A DNA stretch of 64,000 nt from contig NW_027488368.1 in assembly GCF_051014445.1 (NCBI RefSeq), positions 27,378,001 to 27,442,000 of the forward strand, given 5' to 3'. Made by a program: the position numbers and the translations under genes. Origin of the DNA: Colletes latitarsis (taxonomy: Eukaryota > Arthropoda > Insecta > Hymenoptera > Colletidae). Position 1 is the stretch's first letter. Each line of letters opens with the position of its first letter. Shown in pieces: positions 33,241 to 42,101 of this stretch. The notes below the pieces were generated by a model. The model was not told the DNA's origin, did no database searches, and saw nothing but the letters and a program-made list of their open reading frames with translations.

Positions 33241-33919
33241 AACATACGGCTTGCTTACTAGTTTACAGCTTGCTTACTAACTTACAGCTTGCTTACAAGC
33301 TTACTGCTTACTTACTAGCCTACTCCTTGCTTACTGGTTCCCTACTCGCTTACTGCTTGCTCACAAGCTTGCTGCTTGCTGACTTGCTTGCTGCACGGTA
33401 TCTAGCCTACTGCTTGCTTACTACCTTACTGCTGCCTTACTAGCTTCCAGCTCGCTTACTATCTCACTGCATGCTTACTGGCGTACTGCTTGCTTACAAG
33501 CTTACTACTTTCATAATAGCTTACTGCTTTCTCACCAGCATACTGCTTGCTTACTAGCTTACTGCTTGCTTACAAGCTTACTGGTTGCTTACTAGCTAAC
33601 TTCTTTCATACTAGTCAATTGCTTTCTTACTAGCTATCTTCTTTCTTACTAGCTTCCAGCCCACTTACTAGCTCACTGCTTGCTTACTATATACTACTTG
33701 CTTACTAGCTTACTACCTGCTTACTAGCTACCTGCTATCTTACCAGCTTACTGCTTGCTTACAAGCTTGCTGCTTGCTTACTGGCATACTGCTTTCTTAC
33801 TAGATACTTGCTTTCTTACTAGCCTCCTGATTGCTCACTTTCGTACCTGTTGCTTATTACCTTACTGCTTGCTTTGTAGTATACTGCCTCCATACCAGCT
33901 TACTGCTTGCTTACTAGCT
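33241..33919 (-). repeat. 19-bp satellite array, inverted block 5
   Basis: The monomer appears as TTACTGCTTGCTTACTAGC, i.e. opposite to every other block in the window. It lies between the Gypsy 5' LTR remnant and a Gypsy LTR. No gene. Confidence 0.93.
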
Positions 33920-34853
33920 TGTGACCGTTCCCCCATGGACGGTCTGATTCGAGGGGGACGCGGAGGAAGGTGAGCGGTGCCGACTCAGTCGGCGGTCGAG
34001 GGTTCGTAGCGGTGAGTGACGTAGGCCGGGTGGATGTTTGAAGCTTAAACGTGTTTATTGCTAACTTAACCTACTTACAAAACGTATACTTATGGCTACG
34101 GAGGACGGCGCGGCGAGCGGTCGGTCGCTCGAAGAGAGCGGCGCAATGAGCGCTCAGGCGCTCAACGGAGGGGAGAGGGCATACAGTACCCTACCTACGC
34201 TGCTACGAGGCCGCGATGTCGGTAGAGCCAGGGTTGGAGAGAAGGAAGAGGTTCGACCCAGTATCCAGGGTTATTGGAGGTTCGGTGGGTGGCGGGATGC
34301 AGCCGAGGGGGTCGGTACAGGACGGTAATGCAATACCCTACCTACGCTGCTACGAGGCCGCGATGTCGGTAGGGCCAGGGTAGGAAGTAGCGAAGAGGTT
34401 CGACCCAGTATCCAGGGTTATTGGAGGTGCGGTGTCGGTCGGAGGCCACAGGGGGTGCGGAGTCAGGCAATACCCTACCTACGCTGCTACGAGGCCGCGA
34501 TGTCGGTAGAGCCAGGGTAGGAAAGAAGGAGCGGTTCGACCCAGTATCCAGGGTTATGGGAGGTTCGGCGGATTGGTCGCGAGAGTGCCCCTCGCACTCT
34601 CGTGTTTGCAAAAAGTCGGAGCTCGTGCAGACCCGTATGGTTCGTACGTATCTCTCGCCACTTGAACAGGCTTCGACAAGCAAGACACGAGTCCGCCGAA
34701 TCCGGCCGGTGGCCCGGTATTAACACTCGCGCGGCGCGTAATAAGCGGTGCGAAGTCGCGGACGCCTAGCGGCCGCGCGGGAAACCACCGGTCGCGGGGA
34801 CTCGGCCGCGACGGTGCTCGGGTCGCGGTCCCGCGTCGGATATGCGCGTTACA
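33920..34853 (-). mobile_element. Gypsy LTR (solo or rearranged)
   Basis: 934 bp bounded by TGTGACC and GTTACA (TG...CA). It shares its first 20 bp with the 5' LTR end of the Gypsy element next to its primer-binding site. On the minus strand a polyadenylation signal AATAAA lies at 34054-34059, in the place expected near the end of an LTR. It contains three copies of a roughly 140-bp internal repeat. AGCT stands on both sides, but AGCT is palindromic and the satellite changes orientation here, so a 4-bp target duplication cannot be claimed. Confidence 0.8.
34189..34575. repeat. Tandem triplication inside the Gypsy LTR
   Basis: Three units start at 34189, 34336 and 34473 (offsets 147 and 137 bp). 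Each begins CCCTACCTACGCTGCTACGA and contains GAGGTTCGACCCAG-type sequence; the ends of the units differ. Confidence 0.85.
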
Positions 34854-36222
34854 AGCTAGTAAGAAACAAGTAGGCTACTAAGCAAGCAGCAGGCTAGTAA
34901 GAAAGCAGTGAGCTAGTAAGAAAGCAGTATGCTAGTAAGCAAGAAGTAAGCGAGTAAGCCAGCAGTATGCTTGTAAGCAAGCAGTGAGCTAGTAAGTGAG
35001 GACGAAGCCGCTATGCAAGCAGTGAGCGAGAAAGCTAGCAGCCAGCTAGTAAGCAAGGAGTATGCTAGGAACCAAGCAGCAAACTAGTAAGCAAGCAGTA
35101 AGCTGGCAAGCAAGCACTGAGCTTGTAAGTGTACAGGGACATAGTAAGGAAGCATTATGATAGTAAGCAAGCAGTAAGCGAGTAAGCTAGCTGTAAGCTG
35201 GTGAGCAAGCAGTAAGCTAGTCAGCATGCATTAAGCGAGTAAGCTAGCAGTGAGCTAGTAAGCATGCAGTAAGCTAGAAGGCAAGCATTAAGCTAGTAAG
35301 CAAGCAGTAAGCTAGTAAGCATGCAGTAAGTCAGTAAGCTAGCTGCTGGCTTGTAAGAAAGCAGTTAGTTATGAAGACAGTTGGAATGTAGTAAGAAAGC
35401 AGTGAGCTAGTAAGCAAGCAGTAAACTAGTAGGCGAGCAGTAAGCTAGTAAGCAAGCAGTAGGTAACTAAGAAAACAGTAGGCATGTAAGCAAGCATCTA
35501 GTGAAAGAGATGCTAGCTAGTAAGTAAGCTGCATGCTAGGAAGGATGTAGTGATATAGTAAGCGAGGAGGTAGCTAGAAAGCAAGCAGTTTGATAGTAAG
35601 CAAGATGTAAGCTAGTAAACAACCAGGAAGCTAGCAAGCAAGCAGTGAGGTAGGAAGCAAGCAGGAAGCTAGTAAGCAAGTAGTAAGCTAGTAAGGGAGC
35701 AGGAAGCTAGTAAGCAATTAGTAAGCTAGTAAGGGAACAGGGTGCTAGTAGGCAACCAGTAACCTGGTAAGCAAGCAGTAAGCTTACAGGCAAGCAGTTG
35801 GCTGGTAAGCAAGCACCAGGCTATTAAGAAAGCAGTTAGCTATTCAGCAATTAGTAAGCTAGTAAGGAAGATGTTTGTTAGTATGCAAGCTGTATGCTAC
35901 TTAGCAACCAGTAATCTAGTAGGCAACCAGTAAGCTGCGAAGAAAGCAGTTAGCTGGTAAGCAAACAGTTAGCTAGTATGCAAGCAGTAGGCTAGTAAGC
36001 AAGCATTGAGATACTAAGCCTAGTGGAAGCTAGTAAGGAAGCTGTATAATAGCAAGCAAGCAGTAAGCTAGAAAGCAAGCAGCAAGCTAGTAAGCAAGCA
36101 GCATGCTAGTATGTAACCAGTAAGCTAGTCAGCAAGCAGAAGCTGCTATGAAAGCAGTTAGCTCGTAAGGGTGCTGTGTGCTAGTATGGAAGCAGTACGC
36201 TAGTTAGCAAGCAGTAAGGTTG
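34854..36222 (+). repeat. 19-bp satellite array, block 6
   Basis: Plus orientation resumes at AGCTAGTAAG directly after the LTR. The array ends with the target duplication of copy D. No gene. Confidence 0.93.
36209..36222 (+). repeat. Target-site duplication of copy D, left
   Basis: AAGCAGTAAGGTTG, matched by AAGCAGTAATGTTG at 42128-42141 (13 of 14). The site is TTAGC^AAGCAG within a satellite monomer. Confidence 0.8.
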
Positions 36223-36606
36223 CCCCTCAGGGGCTGCCAGCCCTTCAGCTGCAGTACGGGCTTAACGAACCCGGGGTACCCGAGTCATACACACACCGTA
36301 AGCCTCCTGTTGGTCGTCACAACGACCCATTCACAATTCCCTATTGGTTTTGTGAATGGTACGTGACGGCAGGAGGAACGGGGGTCTTGGCTTAACCGCC
36401 TGGGCCACGAGTATGGCGACTCTATAAAATCGCCCTCCAATCCTAAGCTATGGTGCGCGGCGATGGGATGCATGGTTGGGGGAGAAGGCCCAATCCCAAG
36501 CGACCACCTCCGGGGAACCTGCCGAACCCCCGGAGTATTAGGCTTACCCGGGTAAGGCGGCTCTGCCCGGGTGGACCTTTATTTCCGACCATCTCGTGGG
36601 ATTATT
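36223..36606 (+). promoter_or_regulatory. R1 5' UTR (copy D)
   Basis: 384-bp leader, nearly identical to that of copy E and partly different from copy H near its 3' end. The first 11 bases form the hairpin CCCCT-C-AGGGG. An internal promoter is expected for this class, but no motif is assigned. Confidence 0.6.
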
Positions 36607-38445
36607 ATGGACACAGAAAATAAAATGGGGATGGGGCGGGTTTTGTCGGTTGGGGTGGACGGAGACGGGGTTGGGGTTAGGGTGGCGGCGCTCGCGCCCC
36701 ACTCAGCGCCAGGTCCGGCTTCGTGGAGGGTGGAGGAGGACGACGAGACGGCGTCGGTCTCGTCCTTCTCCTCCAGCACGAGCCACATAGGCTCTAAGAG
36801 GAAGAGGACGGGGCAGGCCGTCGTCGAGGTGGGCGGGGCGATGAGCCCGTCGGTGAGGCTGAGTTGCCTCAGGGACGAGGTGACCGAGGAGATATCGGAG
36901 AGGATCTCCTCGTCCCTGAGGCGGGTGGAGAAAGTCGCCGCTGCCTGCGCCTTTAAGGGGCAGAAAAGCGGTGGCGCGGAGGCCCTGAAGGCCGCGGCGG
37001 AGGAAATGAGGGAGGCGGCGCGGGAGCTCAGAGGGCGGAACGCCCGTCTGCAGCTCCTGTTGGAGGAGGAGCTACAGGGGAGGAGGAGGGCAGAGGCGCT
37101 GTGGAACAGCGCGGCCCTCCCTCCCATCCTCCCTCCTCCTCCACCGCCGCGTCCCTCGGCGAAGGTAAATAAGCGGAGTGCGGCGGCAGTGGTGCGGGGC
37201 ACCGCGGGCCCCTCCACCCGCACTCCGCCCGTGAAGAAGTCCCCGTCCTCCACAGAAGACGACCTTCTGAGGAGGATTAGGGACATGATTGATGGCAAGC
37301 TGGCCGCCTTCCGGGAGGAGCTCCTCGCCGGAAGAGCGGTCAGCAGGAAGGCGGTGCCTCCCCGACCTGTTCCGTTACAGTCGGGGAAGGCAAAGAAGGG
37401 CGGAGTGAAGGCTCCGCCCAGCGTTGCGGCACCAGGGCCCCGGGTCGCGACCCCCAAGGGGGGTGGTGTACCCGTGGTCGCGGTGGTCGCGTCCTCCACA
37501 GCACCCTCCCAAGGGGGGGTGGCGTGGAGTGAGGTGGTGGGGCGGAAGGCGAAGCGGGCGGCGCGGAAGGCCTCGCAACCGCAGCCTCCGCCTCCGCCGC
37601 CGGCGGCCAAGGTAAAGGCCGCGAAGGTCGGGAAGGCACGACCAGGTCGTCCCCCAAAAACGGCAGCGGTGACGCTGACCGTTGCGCAGGGGGGCGACCT
37701 GACCCTCGCGGAGGCGATGCGGCTCGCCAGGGAGAATATCTCCCTGGAAGAGCTGGGCATCGCCTCCGTGAGGGCGAAGAGGGCCGTGACCGGGGGTCTC
37801 TTGCTGGAGATCCCCGGTGCAGAAGGCGGCGCGAAGGCGGATCGTCTCGCCCAGAGGCTCCGGGAGCAGCTGGGCGAGCGAGGTGTCCGGGTCGCCCGGC
37901 ACACGAAGCGCACGGAGATGCGCGTTTGTGGCTGGACGACTCGGTCAGCGCACAGGATGTGTCCCGTGCCCTTGGGAGAGATCCGCAGGTCGCCCTCCGG
38001 CCTCGGGTCGGTGTGGGCCCGGTGCCCCCTCTCCGACGCCCGTAAGGTGGCGGAATCCGGGAGGGTGTTGGTGGGGTGGGTTTCGGCGCGAGTGGAAATC
38101 CTCGCGCCTCGCCCGCTCCAGTGTCACCGCTGCCTCGAATTGAGGCACGTGAGGCAGTGGTGCACCTCGCCGGTGGACCGCAGCGGTCAGTGTTATCGCT
38201 GCGGTGCCAAAGAGCACCGTGCGAGCCAGTGCTCGGCGGCCCCCCACTGCCCGCTGTGTGCGGACATGGGGAGGCCAGCCGATCACAGGGTGGGGAGCAA
38301 GAAGTGCTCCCCCCCCTCCCGGAAGGAGAGGAAGAGGCGGGCTGCACCGGCTCCGGTGCCGAGGGCGGTGGCATCGTCCTCCATGGAGGTGGACGGTGCT
38401 ACGGGGACGGACGGCCGGGAGGAGGCTGGCGCGGCCATTAATTAA
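36607..38445 (+). CDS. R1 ORF1, gag-like zinc-knuckle protein (copy D)
   Basis: The ATG at 36607 is chosen because it starts the conserved MDTENKMGMGR; an in-frame GTG at 36571 is not a plausible eukaryotic start. The frame gives 612 residues to TAA at 38443-38445. The acidic/Ser-rich N-terminus (EEDDETASVSSFSSS), a charged helix (about 75-155), and Pro/Ala- and Lys-rich linkers precede an RNA-binding region. Three knuckles from about residue 506 follow: CHRCLELRHVRQWC, CYRCGAKEHRASQC, CPLCADMGRPADHRVGSKKC. Compared with E and H, one G is lost near 37931 and 38 bp are lost near 37975. The two together remove 13 codons and restore frame, leaving a short foreign stretch (WTTRSAHRMCPVP). Function may be impaired. 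Confidence 0.9.
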   Translation: MDTENKMGMGRVLSVGVDGDGVGVRVAALAPHSAPGPASWRVEEDDETASVSSFSSSTSHIGSKRKRTGQAVVEVGGAMSPSVRLSCLRDEVTEEISERISSSLRRVEKVAAACAFKGQKSGGAEALKAAAEEMREAARELRGRNARLQLLLEEELQGRRRAEALWNSAALPPILPPPPPPRPSAKVNKRSAAAVVRGTAGPSTRTPPVKKSPSSTEDDLLRRIRDMIDGKLAAFREELLAGRAVSRKAVPPRPVPLQSGKAKKGGVKAPPSVAAPGPRVATPKGGGVPVVAVVASSTAPSQGGVAWSEVVGRKAKRAARKASQPQPPPPPPAAKVKAAKVGKARPGRPPKTAAVTLTVAQGGDLTLAEAMRLARENISLEELGIASVRAKRAVTGGLLLEIPGAEGGAKADRLAQRLREQLGERGVRVARHTKRTEMRVCGWTTRSAHRMCPVPLGEIRRSPSGLGSVWARCPLSDARKVAESGRVLVGWVSARVEILAPRPLQCHRCLELRHVRQWCTSPVDRSGQCYRCGAKEHRASQCSAAPHCPLCADMGRPADHRVGSKKCSPPSRKERKRRAAPAPVPRAVASSSMEVDGATGTDGREEAGAAIN

Positions 38446-38463
38446 TGCCGCCCCGCCTCCTCC
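38418..38463 (+). other. TAATG stop/start hairpin (copy D)
   Basis: Outer stem GGAGGAGGC / GCCTCCTCC (9 of 9), a bulged T, inner stem GGCGCGGC / GCCGCCCC (7 of 8, one C-C mismatch), loop CATTAATTAAT. The stop TAA ends at 38445 and the ATG starts at 38445. Confidence 0.7.
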
Positions 38464-41400
38464 TCCAGGCCAACCTCAACCACTGCCGCGCGGCACAGGA
38501 CTTGATGTCCCAAGTCCTCGCGGAGTGGGGGGTTGGCCTGGCGGTCGCCGCCGAGCCGTACCGCGTCCCTGATCATCCTCATTGGGTGGGCGACGCGGAC
38601 GGCTTGGTGGCGACGGTATGGGGAGGGGGCGACGGGTCCCCACCGTTCTCCTTGTTGGAGCGCGGTCGGGGATTCGTCGCCGTGGACTGGGGGGGAGTCG
38701 CTGTGGTGGGGTGCTACATTTCGCCCCGTAGCGGTCACGCTGCGTTCGAGCTGTACTTGGCCGAGGTCGCGGCATGCGTGCAGCGCTACGCGGCCCGGCC
38801 GGTGCTGGTCCTGGGGGATTTTAATGCCAAGTCGGTGGCTTGGGGATCCCCCAGGACCTCCGTTCGCGGCGGGATCCTGGGCGATTGGGCGGCGGGGCTC
38901 GACCTCCGGGTATTGAACCGGAGGTCGGAGCACACATGCGTGCGGCGATATGGGGGGTCCATCGTGGATGTTGGATTCGCGACCCCCAACGCCGTGCGCA
39001 TGGTGTCGGGTTGGCACGTGGTCGCGGGGGCAGAGACACTCTCCGATCACCGGTACATCCGGATGGAGGTTTCTGCCGCCGCGAGTGCATCCCGACACGG
39101 CCGCCTGCGTGGCACCCCACCACGCCGCTGGGCGCTTCGGCGCCTGGACAAGGACGCCCTGATGGCAGCTGCCCTCGCTGCAACTTGGCCGCAGGGAGCG
39201 GCCGAGTTGCCGAGCATAGAGGGCGAGGTCGCCCGGCTCGGGGCATTGGTCGCGGGTATTTGCGACGCGGCGATGCCTCGGGTCGGGCGGGCTTCTCCTC
39301 GCCGGGCGGTGTACTGGTGGTCGGACGCGATCGCGGAGTTGCGAGTCGCGACTGTCCGCGCCCGACGCCAGTACACCCGCGCGCGCCGTCGGCAACGTAC
39401 AGGCGACGGCGTGGCGCGAGCGAGGGCAGCTGATGACCTGTATGGAGCATACCGCGTGGCGCGGGTTGCTCTGCAGGTCGCCATCAAACGGGCCAAGACC
39501 CAGGCATGGAAGGAGCTCCTCCAGACCCTTGATGACGATCCATGGGGGCGCCCATATAAGGTGGTGCTGAATAAGCTCCGCCCGTGGGCGCCGCCTGTCA
39601 CCGAGGGTCTTGACCCTCGGCTGCTGGAGGACGTGGTCAATACACTCTTCCCAATTGGGGAGAGGGGACCGCGTCCTCCGGCGGCGGCGGCTGTCCCAGT
39701 GGAGTGGACGGCCGAGCTGGGGGTCACGCAGGAGGAGCTGGCAGCGGCCATCAGACGGCTCGGGGTTCGTAACACGGCCCCGGGTCCGGATGGTGTGCCC
39801 GGCCGGGTTTGGGTCTTGACCCAGGGCGTCCTTGGGGCCGACCTCAGGCGGTTGTTCGACCGCTGCCTGAGGGACGGGCGATTCCCCCCCAGTTGGAAGG
39901 TGGCGAGGATGGTCCTCCTCCGGAAGGAGGGTCGGCCCGCGGAGTCTCCCTCCGCATACCGGCCCATTTGTCTCCTCGACGAGGTGGGCAAGCTCTTCGA
40001 GCGTGTGATTGCTGCCCGCCTCGTCGAGCACCTGTCGCGGGGTGATCCCGGTCTGGCCGACTGCCAGTTCGGTTTCCGGGGGGGCCGATCGACTATCGTC
40101 GCGATAGGTCGTGTGAGGGCCCTCTCGGAGGCGGCCGTCTCCCGGGGAGGGGTGGCATTGGCAATATCCTTGGATATTGCCAATGCCTTTAACACCCTCC
40201 CCTGGGAAGATATAAGGAGGGGACTCGAATATCATCGAGTCCCCCCTTGTCTCAGGGCGGTCGTCGGGGATTATCTCCGCGGCAGGTGGATCGAGTATCC
40301 GGGCCGGGATGGTGATATGCGGAGGGAGGTGTACAGCGGTGTTCCGCAGGGGTCGGTCCTCGGGCCACTCCTGTGGAACATCGCGTACGACTCGGTGTTG
40401 CGGGCCGGCCTCCCCGACGGCGTCAGCACGGTGTGTTATGCGGATGACACACTGGTGCTGGCCGTCGGGGCGCACTGGGGGAGGGCCATGCGTCGCGCGG
40501 AGGAGGGGTCGCAACGCGTCGTCGACCGGATCAGGGGGATGGGGATGACGGTGGCGGTCCATAAGACCGAGGTGATTGCGTTTCATTCACCTCGGCAGGA
40601 TCCGCCACCCCCTCTGATTCGGGTGGGTGGGGCTGACATCGAGGTGAAGCCCCAGATCAGGTATCTGGGGCTGATCCTCGATAGCCACTGGCGTTTCGAG
40701 AAGCATTTCCGCTGCCTGGTCCCCCGGTTGGAAAGGATGGTTGCGGCTCTGGGCCGGATCCTGCCCAACCTGGGGGGCCCGGCGGGCCGAGTTCGTCGCC
40801 TCTATGTGGCAATGGTCCAGTCGGTGGCCCTATACGGGGCCCCCGTCTGGGCGGACGACCTGGCTGCCTCCCGGCGCAGCATGACTATGCTGCGTCGGGT
40901 GCAGAGGCGCATGGCGCTCAGGGTCGTCCGCGGGTATCGGACCATGTCACATGAGGCGGCGTCGGTTCTAGCGGGGATGCCGCCCATGGACCTGCTCGCG
41001 CGGTCGCACGCGGTGATGTACCGGCACCGCGTCGACCGTCGCGCGGGGGTGGGGGCGGTCCCGGGCGGGCAGGAACCTGCTTGGGGCGATTTGAAGCGCC
41101 AGGCCCGGCAGTCCGTGTTGCTCGCGTGGCAGGAGCGGCTGGCTCTGCCAACCGCGGGGCACCGGACTGTCGGGGCTGTTCGGCCACTCCTGAAGGAGTG
41201 GCTGGACAGAGGCCATGGCAGCCTCACCTACCGGCTGGCACAGGTGTTTTCCGGGCATGGCAGCTTCGGAAGATACCTGTGCCGGATAGGGAAGGAGCCG
41301 ACGGCGCGTTGCTGCCACTGCGACGGTGAGCAGGACACGGCGGATCATACCCTGGAGGTATGCCCCGCGTGGGAGGGGGAGCGCCGTGTCCTGGTCGGCG

Positions 41401-41627
41401 TCGTCGGGCGGGATGTCTCGCTGCCGGGCGTGGTGCGCGCCATGCTCGGCAGCGAGGAGAAGTGGAGGGCCGTGGCCTTCTTCTGCGAGAACGTAATGTT
41501 GCAGAAGGAGGCCGCGGGGAGGGAGCGCGAGCTTCAGCGGCGTGCTGAAGCTCGCGCTCGTGCGGTGGCCCGAGGTCGTCGCCCGGTCGCGAGGCGTCGC
41601 GGGCGGCCGCCTCGGCGTGGCGGATGA
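38445..41627 (+). CDS. R1 ORF2: endonuclease and reverse transcriptase, intact (copy D)
   Basis: 1060 residues without stop or shift, the only complete ORF2 in the window. Residues 1-210 form an APE-type endonuclease: QANLNHCRAAQ (8-18), Glu in AAEPY (37), LGDFNAKS (123-130) and the catalytic pair SDHRY (D201, H202). The reverse transcriptase lies at about 420-720, with motif A SLDIANAF (D577), GVPQGSVLGPLLWN and YADDTLVL (665-668). The C-terminus has a CCHC motif at about 954-975 (CCHCDGEQDTADHTLEVC; other copies have DAEQ) and an Arg-rich tail. The enzyme nicks target DNA and primes cDNA synthesis from the nick. Expression probably depends on re-initiation at TAATG. All catalytic residues I can check are present, so it may be active. 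Confidence 0.95.
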   Translation: MPPRLLLQANLNHCRAAQDLMSQVLAEWGVGLAVAAEPYRVPDHPHWVGDADGLVATVWGGGDGSPPFSLLERGRGFVAVDWGGVAVVGCYISPRSGHAAFELYLAEVAACVQRYAARPVLVLGDFNAKSVAWGSPRTSVRGGILGDWAAGLDLRVLNRRSEHTCVRRYGGSIVDVGFATPNAVRMVSGWHVVAGAETLSDHRYIRMEVSAAASASRHGRLRGTPPRRWALRRLDKDALMAAALAATWPQGAAELPSIEGEVARLGALVAGICDAAMPRVGRASPRRAVYWWSDAIAELRVATVRARRQYTRARRRQRTGDGVARARAADDLYGAYRVARVALQVAIKRAKTQAWKELLQTLDDDPWGRPYKVVLNKLRPWAPPVTEGLDPRLLEDVVNTLFPIGERGPRPPAAAAVPVEWTAELGVTQEELAAAIRRLGVRNTAPGPDGVPGRVWVLTQGVLGADLRRLFDRCLRDGRFPPSWKVARMVLLRKEGRPAESPSAYRPICLLDEVGKLFERVIAARLVEHLSRGDPGLADCQFGFRGGRSTIVAIGRVRALSEAAVSRGGVALAISLDIANAFNTLPWEDIRRGLEYHRVPPCLRAVVGDYLRGRWIEYPGRDGDMRREVYSGVPQGSVLGPLLWNIAYDSVLRAGLPDGVSTVCYADDTLVLAVGAHWGRAMRRAEEGSQRVVDRIRGMGMTVAVHKTEVIAFHSPRQDPPPPLIRVGGADIEVKPQIRYLGLILDSHWRFEKHFRCLVPRLERMVAALGRILPNLGGPAGRVRRLYVAMVQSVALYGAPVWADDLAASRRSMTMLRRVQRRMALRVVRGYRTMSHEAASVLAGMPPMDLLARSHAVMYRHRVDRRAGVGAVPGGQEPAWGDLKRQARQSVLLAWQERLALPTAGHRTVGAVRPLLKEWLDRGHGSLTYRLAQVFSGHGSFGRYLCRIGKEPTARCCHCDGEQDTADHTLEVCPAWEGERRVLVGVVGRDVSLPGVVRAMLGSEEKWRAVAFFCENVMLQKEAAGRERELQRRAEARARAVARGRRPVARRRGRPPRRGG
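40154..40187. repeat. Palindrome over reverse transcriptase motif A (copy D)
   Basis: Arms GGCATTGGCAATATCC and GGATATTGCCAATGCC are perfect 16-bp reverse complements around TT, within the codons for ALAISLDIANAF. It is present in H and G and deleted in E. Confidence 0.9.
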
Positions 41628-42101
41628 CCTAGGCTGGGAGGGGAGTCCTGAGGGGACCCTCCTCCCGCCAGGCGGCGCCGGGTCGGACCGGTTGGGGGTA
41701 GGAGTGCCTCCTACCGGTCCGACGCAAGGGGAGGCACCCTCGGCGGTCTGGTGCGGCCATGAACGCCCGGCCGCCGTGGGGTGGAAACGGGGTCGCGGGC
41801 GGTTGCGAGTTGGGGCTCGCAGCCGCCACTAAACGCGGCCCCGGGACGGATAGCGGCGGGATGGAGTGGCCCCGTCCCGCCGCTATGAGGCAGTGTGTCT
41901 ACTGGGGGGACAGATTGTCCCCCCGGGGGATGGGCGCGAAAGCGCGGGCACGGGGAGGATACCGGAAGAATGCTTCGAGCGATTCCCGGTATCCTCCCAA
42001 AGCGTGCCGAAGTCGTTGTACGGGCGCGGGGAATCCCACACACCCCTCCCACCTCTCCCCAAGCAGGTGGGAGGGAGTCTTTCGAAGAGTTTCCCCACGA
42101 C
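41628..42101 (+). other. R1 3' UTR with hairpins (copy D)
   Basis: The ATAGCGGCGGGA / TCCCGCCGCTAT stem lies at 41850-41886, followed by the GGAGGATACCGG stem and the final CCTCCCACCT stem (one change, AAGCAGGTGGGAGG). About 34 bp between the last two are missing relative to E. Confidence 0.75.

Noticed and set aside
34092..34723. Short open frames inside the LTR
   Set aside because: They are periodic with the internal repeat and have no domain; an LTR is not expected to encode them.
33916..34857. AGCT as a 4-bp target-site duplication of a solo LTR
   Set aside because: AGCT is its own reverse complement and the flanking satellite is in opposite orientations, so identical flanks are expected by symmetry and do not prove an insertion duplication.
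38442..40586. Antisense open frame of 714 codons opposite R1 ORF2 of copy D (623 codons in H, 505 in C)
   Set aside because: High GC and the codon bias of ORF2 deplete stops on the opposite strand. The product is Arg/Pro/His-rich without a recognisable domain, and the frame is not kept at the same borders in all copies.
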